DNA from: Piscirickettsiaceae bacterium
GTDB lineage: Bacteria > Pseudomonadota > Gammaproteobacteria > Thiomicrospirales > Thiomicrospiraceae
Assembly (NCBI GenBank): GCA_027019045.1
Contig: JALUXI010000092.1
Span: 1-10,863, forward strand
Direction: 5' to 3'
Length of the DNA: 10,863 bases
Shown here piece by piece: positions 6,096 to 10,863 of the stretch. The notes beneath the pieces are model-generated. The model was given only the letters and a program-made list of their open reading frames with translations, was not told the DNA's origin and searched no databases. How positions within the stretch are numbered: the first letter of the stretch is position 1; each line of letters opens with the position of its first letter. Made by a program: the position numbers and the translations under genes.

Positions 6096-6747
6096 AATCT
6101 AACAACTGTTCTTCATTATTTTGAGACGGCAAAACCGTCATGCTTTTCGGTTCAAGCCTTCGTTTCAAATTCAATAAAGTATGAAAAGGAACATCAACCA
6201 CCATTTGATTGGCTAACCAACTGGGAATGCTACCACCTGGTTCAGCAGCTGCCCGAAAAGTGACCTGTACCTGATGTTGGGTCAAAGGCAGTAATTGCCA
6301 AACCCCATTCAGCTTGAGCATTCTAATCCGCTCAGGCTGATGTGGATAAGCATTAGGTTTCGCCTCAAAAATCACCTTAAGTCCGCCATTTTTTAATGGT
6401 TTTTTCTGCACCGCCACCACAGAATCACGATCAGATACAGGCCAAGGTAAATCAGTAACGCTATATCGCAAAGAACGACCATCAGGCAACTGCCCTACCA
6501 CCTTCGCCTCCACCATCTTGTGATACCACTGCGGAAAGTGCGGCACATCTTCCAATACTTGCTTTACCTGTTCAATCGGCGCCGCAATCACCACCTCTCC
6601 TTTAAACTGTTTATATTGGGACCCAGGCGTCTCCGCCACCCACACCTTTACCCCCTCTTCAGCCTTCTCCAACTGCCAATCTGTCGCATAAGCCACTTGT
6701 AACCCCAGCACAAAACTTAAAACACCTAAAACCCACTTCCTCATCAT
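6094..6747 (-). CDS. START-domain (SRPBCC superfamily) exported protein
   Basis: This protein of up to 217 aa has a signal peptide (about 1-21, cleavage after VAYA, before TDW) and a single START-like lipid-binding domain (about 25-200). Typical START elements are VVIAAPIEQVKQVLEDVPHFPQWYHKMVEAKVVG, DLPWPVSDRDSV and the C-terminal helix with VVDVPFHTLLNLKRRLE. Bacterial members are exported and presumed to bind hydrophobic ligands. No specific ligand can be read from sequence. Two ATGs are adjacent (6747 and 6744). AAGGAG (6751-6756) sits 3 nt from the first and 6 nt from the second, so the second Met (MRKW) is the better start. The Shine-Dalgarno touches the repeat at 6757-6915, so the promoter must lie in or beyond that repeat. 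The 3' end is the insertion point of the IS66-like relic. Confidence 0.88.
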   Translation of the reverse strand: MMRKWVLGVLSFVLGLQVAYATDWQLEKAEEGVKVWVAETPGSQYKQFKGEVVIAAPIEQVKQVLEDVPHFPQWYHKMVEAKVVGQLPDGRSLRYSVTDLPWPVSDRDSVVAVQKKPLKNGGLKVIFEAKPNAYPHQPERIRMLKLNGVWQLLPLTQHQVQVTFRAAAEPGGSIPSWLANQMVVDVPFHTLLNLKRRLEPKSMTVLPSQNNEEQLLD

Positions 6748-6756
6748 CGTCTCCTT

Positions 6757-6915
6757 GAGAGCTTTGCATGAGTGGGGCGCGAGAGAAAAAGAGATAAAAT
6801 TTTTCGAATCGAGGCGGAAAACGCAGGAAATAGCCTGCTATTTCCAAGTTTTTCAACGAAGAGTCGGAAAATTTTAACCTTTTTTATCCGTGAATCCATC
6901 TCGTGCAAAGCTCTC
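6757..6915 (-). mobile_element. MITE-like repeat, copy 2 (159 bp, TIRs)
   Basis: This is an inverted copy of 1-159. Its ends are GAGAGCTTTGCATGAG (6757-6772) and CTCGTGCAAAGCTCTC (6900-6915), 15 of 16 complementary. The centre is a perfect palindrome, GGAAATAGC (6826-6834), CT, GCTATTTCC (6837-6845). Flanks read ...CTCCTT before and TTCTTG... after, so only a 2-bp TT duplication is possible and the duplication size is uncertain. It separates the START-domain gene from the divergent tRNA-Pro promoter. Short frames inside both copies encode the same MKNLxIAGYxLRFPPRFEKFYLFF-like string, which reflects the repeat and not a protein family. Confidence 0.75.
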
Positions 6916-6918
6916 TTC

Positions 6919-6946
6919 TTGCATTTTCTATTTAAACGCCTATAAT
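6919..6946 (+). promoter_or_regulatory. sigma70 promoter of tRNA-Pro
   Basis: TTGCAT (6919-6924), a 16-bp spacer and a perfect TATAAT (6941-6946) lie just ahead of the tRNA, with predicted initiation near 6953. The -35 begins 4 bp after the end of the repeat, so the insertion left the promoter intact. GCGC (6949-6952) just after the -10 resembles the GC-rich discriminator of stringently controlled stable-RNA promoters. Confidence 0.75.
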
Positions 6947-6961
6947 ATGCGCATTCTAAAT

Positions 6962-7038
6962 CGGGGTGTAGCGCAGTCTGGTAGCGCACCACACTGGGGG
7001 TGTGGTGGTCGCAGGTTCAAATCCTGTCACTCCGACCA
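6962..7038 (+). tRNA. tRNA-Pro (anticodon GGG)
   Basis: This is a 77-nt cloverleaf. The acceptor stem CGGGGTG (6962-6968) pairs with CACTCCG (7028-7034) with one G-U, and the CCA end is encoded (ACCA, 7035-7038). The D-arm contains GCGCAGTCTGGTAGCGC. The anticodon stem CCACA/TGTGG encloses loop CTGGGGG, with anticodon GGG at 6996-6998. The T-arm contains GGTTCAAATCC. It reads proline codons CCC and CCU. The C1-G72 pair and G-rich acceptor are typical of bacterial tRNA-Pro. Confidence 0.97.
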
Positions 7039-7062
7039 ATTTCCCCTTCCCCTCAATGTTAA

Positions 7063-7078
7063 AACTGACTTTTCAGCC
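7063..7078 (-). terminator. Weak terminator candidate after the Lpd-like gene
   Basis: Read on the minus strand, GGCTGA, loop AAAG, TCAGTT (7078 to 7063) form a short stem including two G-U pairs and run into further T. It lies 27 bp after the Lpd-like stop codon. The stem is weak, so this is tentative. Confidence 0.25.
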
Positions 7079-7104
7079 AGCTTTAAACTTTCCCTTTTGT
7101 TATC

Positions 7105-8511
7105 TCACCCTATTTTGACCAAATCGATTGGCTCATCTGCCTTATACAAGGTTTTAGCCAACTGTTGCAAAGCGGACTGAATCGCTTCTTCCAACACTGG
7201 ATGATAAAATGGCATCTGCAGCAGTCTCTGTACCGTCATGCCCTGCTCTACCGCCCAACCTAGTAGATGGGCAAAATGCTCCGCTTCAGCCATCACCAGT
7301 TCACCACCGATCAACTGCTGGGTCTCTTTATCAGCAAATAAGCTGATCACCCCCTTATCCACCTGCTGCACAATCGCACGACCATTGGCTTTTTCTAAAT
7401 GGAAACAGGCGACTTCAACCCTGTCTAAATCCAACTCACTGTACCGTTTGCCGAATAATGCTACTTCAGGATCGGTAAACACAATCCCCATTGGTGCAAC
7501 ACGGTGATAATGCTCAACTTGTGGATACTTCATGGCATTGATGCCTGCAATTTTGCCTTCATATCCTGCTTCATGCAGAATAGGACGAAAACGGTTCACA
7601 TCCCCTGCCATAAACACAGGCAAATCGGAAATCTGCATCGTTTCGATATCAAAAGGGGGCATCCCCTGTTCATCCAATTCAATCCCTAGATTTTCAATCC
7701 CTAGCTGATCAATATTCGGACGACGCCCTAAAGAAGCCAGCACCGCATCCACTTCAAAACTGCCCGCTGAGTTGCTCAATTGTAGCTTGCCATCACTGCC
7801 TTCACTGATATTGGCCGCTTCTCCCAAATAGATTGGAAACTCTTGAGAAATTAAACTCACCGCTGCATCTCGTGCATTCGGCTCAGAAAGCCCCGCCACC
7901 GTATTGAGCATCTCAAACCCAATCACCTTCACCCCAAGACGAGACATCGCTTGACCGAGTTCAATCCCGATCGCGCCAAGCCCCACCACAGCAACTGATT
8001 CTGGAAAAGTCTCCAGCTCAAAAATATCATCACTGGTCAAAATTCGATCCCCAAAAGCCTGCCAAAGCGCCGGCACCACAGGACGAGAACCAGTGGCAAT
8101 AATCACCCGTTCCGCCTCAATCTGCTCACCATTGACTTCAAGGCGGTTGAGAGCAATAAACTTAGCATAGCCCTCAATAAACTGTTCGGATTTCAAATTA
8201 GACAACATATTGTTCGCCACGCCCCCGGAAAAACGGTCTCGCAAAGCCCTGACTCTTTCCAGCACTTCCGCTTGATTGACGCTAAGCGCTTCCCCACCAT
8301 GAATCCCAATCTCAGCGAAGTCATTGCGTGCGTGATAATGGTTCGCACTATGAATAAGTGCTTTAGAAGGCATACACCCTACACGGGCACAAGTGGTACC
8401 TAAAGCCCCGCCATCTATGATTACAAAGTCTTCTGTTTGCCGTCGTACCTGACTCATCGCAGTCAATCCAGCAGTTCCAGCGCCTAAAATCGCAACCTTG
8501 ACCTTTTTCAT
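7105..8511 (-). CDS. Dihydrolipoamide dehydrogenase-like FAD/NAD disulfide oxidoreductase
   Basis: This 468-aa class I pyridine nucleotide-disulfide oxidoreductase has an N-terminal FAD-binding Rossmann motif (GAGTAG, 10-15). The redox disulfide is in TTCARVGCMPSK (C41 and C46). ATGSRP follows at about 139-144, then a second Rossmann GLGAIG for NAD(P) at about 177-182 and the FAD motif MAGDVNRFRP. The C-terminal dimerisation domain carries the catalytic pair H437 and E442 (HPVLEE), as in Lpd. That pair argues for dihydrolipoyl dehydrogenase chemistry rather than soluble transhydrogenase. The redox box (CARVGCMPSK) differs from the usual GGTCLNVGCIPSK. No E1, E2, lipoyl protein or glycine-cleavage gene adjoins it, so its partner is unknown. 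An AGAGG-like ribosome site lies about 12 nt upstream. The gene is divergent from mltF across 76 bp. Confidence 0.88.
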   Translation of the reverse strand: MKKVKVAILGAGTAGLTAMSQVRRQTEDFVIIDGGALGTTCARVGCMPSKALIHSANHYHARNDFAEIGIHGGEALSVNQAEVLERVRALRDRFSGGVANNMLSNLKSEQFIEGYAKFIALNRLEVNGEQIEAERVIIATGSRPVVPALWQAFGDRILTSDDIFELETFPESVAVVGLGAIGIELGQAMSRLGVKVIGFEMLNTVAGLSEPNARDAAVSLISQEFPIYLGEAANISEGSDGKLQLSNSAGSFEVDAVLASLGRRPNIDQLGIENLGIELDEQGMPPFDIETMQISDLPVFMAGDVNRFRPILHEAGYEGKIAGINAMKYPQVEHYHRVAPMGIVFTDPEVALFGKRYSELDLDRVEVACFHLEKANGRAIVQQVDKGVISLFADKETQQLIGGELVMAEAEHFAHLLGWAVEQGMTVQRLLQMPFYHPVLEEAIQSALQQLAKTLYKADEPIDLVKIG

Positions 8512-8587
8512 TATTTTTATCCCCTCTTTATTTTTTTAAATTACACAGTAAAATGAACACCTATCTTCACTTTATAAGGTTTTACGC

Positions 8588-10195
8588 TTGCTTTTACAAG
8601 TTTACTGGCCATTTACAACCAAACCTCCGCGACCAAGCCTGTTGTTGCTACTGAGCTTATGGCTTTCACACGCTTTAGCAGAGCCGCCTAAAGTTCAATC
8701 CATCCCACCTCAAGCGACTTCTTCTCATCCCATTTCTCAAACCATTCCAGAATCCATCTTAGCACGCATCTACCAGCCCTTCTTTGGTGATCTAAACCAA
8801 CTGCGTAAACGCCGTGTTATTCGCGTCCTCACCACCTATAGCCGTACCAATTTTTTTCTCACCCCCAAAGGCTTTAGAGGACTAGAGTACGATTTACTTA
8901 AAGCCTATGAGCAGTTTCTAAATCGAGGCCCTAGAAAACAACGCTACCAAACCCAACTAGTCTTTCTGCCCGTTCCCTTTAAAGATTTACTCACTAAACT
9001 GCAAAAAGGGTTTGGCGATATAGCCGCAGCAGGACTCACCATTACCCCTGAAAGGTCAGCACTGGTTGACTTTACGCAACCTTATATTTCCAATATCAAA
9101 GAAGTCCTTATATCCAGCCCCAGTGCCCCCCCCATCCAACGACTAGAAGATCTCTCAGGCAAAACCATCACTGTCATTCCAGACAGTAGCTATATTATTC
9201 ACCTCAATCAATTTAACCGAGTACTCGGTCAACTCGGCTTACCACCAATGGAAATCAAACCGGCACCAGCGTTACTCGAAATCGAAGATTTATTGGAAAT
9301 GACCAATAATGGGCTGATTGATTACACCGTTGCCGACAGTCATATTGCCGAACTTTGGCAAAAACAACTTAAATCCTTAATCATCAACCCAAACATTATT
9401 TTTCATTACCAAGGTCAAATTGCTTGGGGACTGAGAAAACATACCCCTCAACTAAAACATTCACTCAATCAGTTTATACAACAAAAAGCGAAGCCAGGTA
9501 AACTACTCAATAACTTTGTCTATCAAAAATACTTTGAAGACGGCTACTGGATCAAACACCCACCTTCCTACTCCATCGTCAAAAAAATCCACTGTTTAGA
9601 ATATTACTTTAAACGCTATGCAGAGTTTTTTGATTTTGACTGGACACTGATCGCCGCACAAGCCTATCAAGAATCTCGATTTAACCAACACAAAGTCAGC
9701 CATCAAGGCGCAATGGGCATCATGCAAATCAAGCCCGAAACTGCTCAACACAAACCCATCTATGTTCACCATATCAAAAAGCTTGAAAACAATATCGAAG
9801 CAGGGGTTGCCTATCTCGCCTTTTTAAGAGATCACTACTTTTCAGATCCAGCTTATCTGCCCGAAGATCGCATCAACTTCGCCCTCGCCGCCTACAATGC
9901 AGGACCCACCAAAATCAAAAAAATGCAACGCCTTGCCAAAAAACGCGGACTCAACCCCAACAAATGGTTCTACAATGTCGAAACCATTGTGCGTCAGAAG
10001 ATTGGCTTGGAAACGGTCAACTATGTTGCCAATATCCGTAAATTCCAAGTCATCCTCAAAATGTCTCAATCCATTGAACAAAACAAACCATTGGCGAAGC
10101 TCAACTTACAAAACAGCGCTGGCAAAAAAACTGAAAAAATGCCAGAATCCCCAGTCCTGCTACCCAAACAGGCTAAACTGGACGAAACACCTTAA
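8588..10195 (+). CDS. mltF: Membrane-bound lytic murein transglycosylase F (MltF)
   Basis: This 535-aa enzyme cleaves peptidoglycan between MurNAc and GlcNAc to leave 1,6-anhydroMurNAc ends. The frame begins at TTG (8588), supported by TAAGG (8575-8579) 8 nt upstream and by the signal peptide it gives: basic lead, LLLLLSLWL core, cleavage after SHALA. There is no lipobox. A periplasmic solute-binding (SBP_bac_3) module occupies about 75-315, the regulatory domain of MltF. The lysozyme-like SLT domain (about 335-485) has catalytic E362 in AYQESRFN, then GAMGIMQIKPETA and AYNAGP (435-440). The 535 residues compare with 518 in E. coli, with a polar extension after 490. Eight consecutive C at 9126-9133 (codons for Ala-Pro-Pro, 180-182) are a slippage-prone spot. 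The 3' end overlaps thiI tail-to-tail by 23 bp. Confidence 0.93.
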   Translation: MLLQVYWPFTTKPPRPSLLLLLSLWLSHALAEPPKVQSIPPQATSSHPISQTIPESILARIYQPFFGDLNQLRKRRVIRVLTTYSRTNFFLTPKGFRGLEYDLLKAYEQFLNRGPRKQRYQTQLVFLPVPFKDLLTKLQKGFGDIAAAGLTITPERSALVDFTQPYISNIKEVLISSPSAPPIQRLEDLSGKTITVIPDSSYIIHLNQFNRVLGQLGLPPMEIKPAPALLEIEDLLEMTNNGLIDYTVADSHIAELWQKQLKSLIINPNIIFHYQGQIAWGLRKHTPQLKHSLNQFIQQKAKPGKLLNNFVYQKYFEDGYWIKHPPSYSIVKKIHCLEYYFKRYAEFFDFDWTLIAAQAYQESRFNQHKVSHQGAMGIMQIKPETAQHKPIYVHHIKKLENNIEAGVAYLAFLRDHYFSDPAYLPEDRINFALAAYNAGPTKIKKMQRLAKKRGLNPNKWFYNVETIVRQKIGLETVNYVANIRKFQVILKMSQSIEQNKPLAKLNLQNSAGKKTEKMPESPVLLPKQAKLDETP

Positions 10196-10863
10196 TATTT
10201 TTAAATCCTTGGTCAATCAAATATTGCGCATGCAATTGACTCATCACCCCTTTCGAACAGTAAAGTAAGTACGATTTTTCTTGATCAAGTGATTTAAATT
10301 GTTGATTCAATTCATGAAACGGTATTTCAATCACTTCCACATCCACTTCCAGCGGTTCAGCCAACTTTTCACTTTCAGGCCGAATATCAATCACCACCTC
10401 ATCTTGAATCTCATTCACCACCTCAACCGCTGCCGCCTCATTCACATTAGCTACAATCTGATCAACAGGCACCACCTCTTTTGCCGCCACAGCTGCCTCT
10501 AACACCGCCATATCAAATCTCGCCTCTTCTCTTGGCAGGCGTTTAAAAGAACCATGCGTCACAGGGTTTTTAGAGATCACACCGCAATACTCTGGCATAT
10601 TTTCCGCAAAATGGCGGGTGCCAATCTCATCAGCAATCCGAATAATCTCATTCTTATTCATCGTCACCAAAGGGCGCAGCACCAACTTATCCGTCGCCTC
10701 ATCAATCAACGCCAAATTGCGTAAAGTCTGGCTCGACACCTGTGCCACACTCTCGCCCGTCACCAATGCATCAATCCCCATTTCATCAGCCACCTGCTCT
10801 GCTGCTTTAAGCATCAATCGCTTCAACATCACTCCCAAATAGCTTTCATGGATAGAGCGGAAC
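10173..10863 (-). CDS. thiI: tRNA 4-thiouridine synthase / thiazole sulfurtransferase ThiI (C-terminal part)
   Basis: About 229 residues of the 3' part are visible. The frame stays open to the window edge (FRSIHESY precedes LGVMLKRLML), so the 5' half lies beyond 10863. ThiI adenylates and thiolates U8 of tRNAs and supplies sulfur for the thiamine thiazole in gammaproteobacteria. Visible features are the end of the adenylation/PP-loop domain with ALVTGESVAQVSSQTL, the cysteine in MPEYCGVISKNP (equivalent to E. coli C344), and a C-terminal rhodanese-like domain. That domain carries the persulfide cysteine in LLYCSKGVMS (equivalent to E. coli C456). Having both cysteines marks the long, rhodanese-containing ThiI. 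The internal TTG/ATG near 10838 is not the real start. The gene converges on mltF with a 23-bp overlap and no terminator between them. Confidence 0.95.
   Translation of the reverse strand, partial: FRSIHESYLGVMLKRLMLKAAEQVADEMGIDALVTGESVAQVSSQTLRNLALIDEATDKLVLRPLVTMNKNEIIRIADEIGTRHFAENMPEYCGVISKNPVTHGSFKRLPREEARFDMAVLEAAVAAKEVVPVDQIVANVNEAAAVEVVNEIQDEVVIDIRPESEKLAEPLEVDVEVIEIPFHELNQQFKSLDQEKSYLLYCSKGVMSQLHAQYLIDQGFKNIKVFRPV

Noticed and set aside
6890..7180. 96-codon plus-strand open frame
   Set aside because: It runs straight through tRNA-Pro and its string GVAQSGSAPHWGCGGRRFKSCHSD is the translation of the tRNA itself.

Overview
The window looks like chromosomal DNA of a free-living gammaproteobacterium. 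RNase E keeps E. coli residue numbering at its catalytic and zinc-ligand positions (D303, D346, C404, C407), and MltF, ThiI and tRNA-Pro are all of gammaproteobacterial type. The moderately AT-rich composition and the pairing of a SulP anion transporter with a DUF481 outer-membrane protein suggest, by inference only, a sulfur-oxidising relative of Hydrogenovibrio/Thiomicrospira.

Layout. Positions 1-159 hold a short element with terminal inverted repeats (TIRs). A sigma70-like promoter (205-233) and a long structured leader (about 240-716) precede rne (717-3278, +). A bidirectional terminator (about 3315-3351) separates rne from a two-gene minus-strand operon: SulP transporter (5714-4149) then DUF481 beta-barrel (4139-3378). 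A 48-codon single-membrane-span gene (5790-5936, +) is divergent from SulP. Immediately after it lies a 142-bp relic with IS66-like ends (5946-6087) inside perfect 8-bp target duplications. The relic sits exactly at the stop codon of a START-domain periplasmic protein (6747-6094, -). A second, inverted copy of the 159-bp element (6757-6915) abuts the Shine-Dalgarno of that START gene and lies just upstream of tRNA-Pro(GGG) (6962-7038, +). A standalone dihydrolipoamide dehydrogenase-like flavoprotein follows (8511-7105, -). It is divergent from mltF (8588-10195, + with a TTG start), which overlaps tail-to-tail with the 3' part of thiI (10863-10173, -), a gene that runs off the window.

Most genes are housekeeping: RNA turnover (rne), tRNA supply and 4-thiouridine/thiazole sulfur transfer (tRNA-Pro, thiI), and murein turnover (mltF). 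The SulP-DUF481 pair forms one transcription unit covering inner and outer membranes and may serve anion or bicarbonate handling.

I found no convincing new multi-gene system. The most informative signals are two small non-autonomous mobile elements whose boundaries can be read to the base, the unannotated 48-aa membrane peptide, and the SulP-DUF481 linkage.
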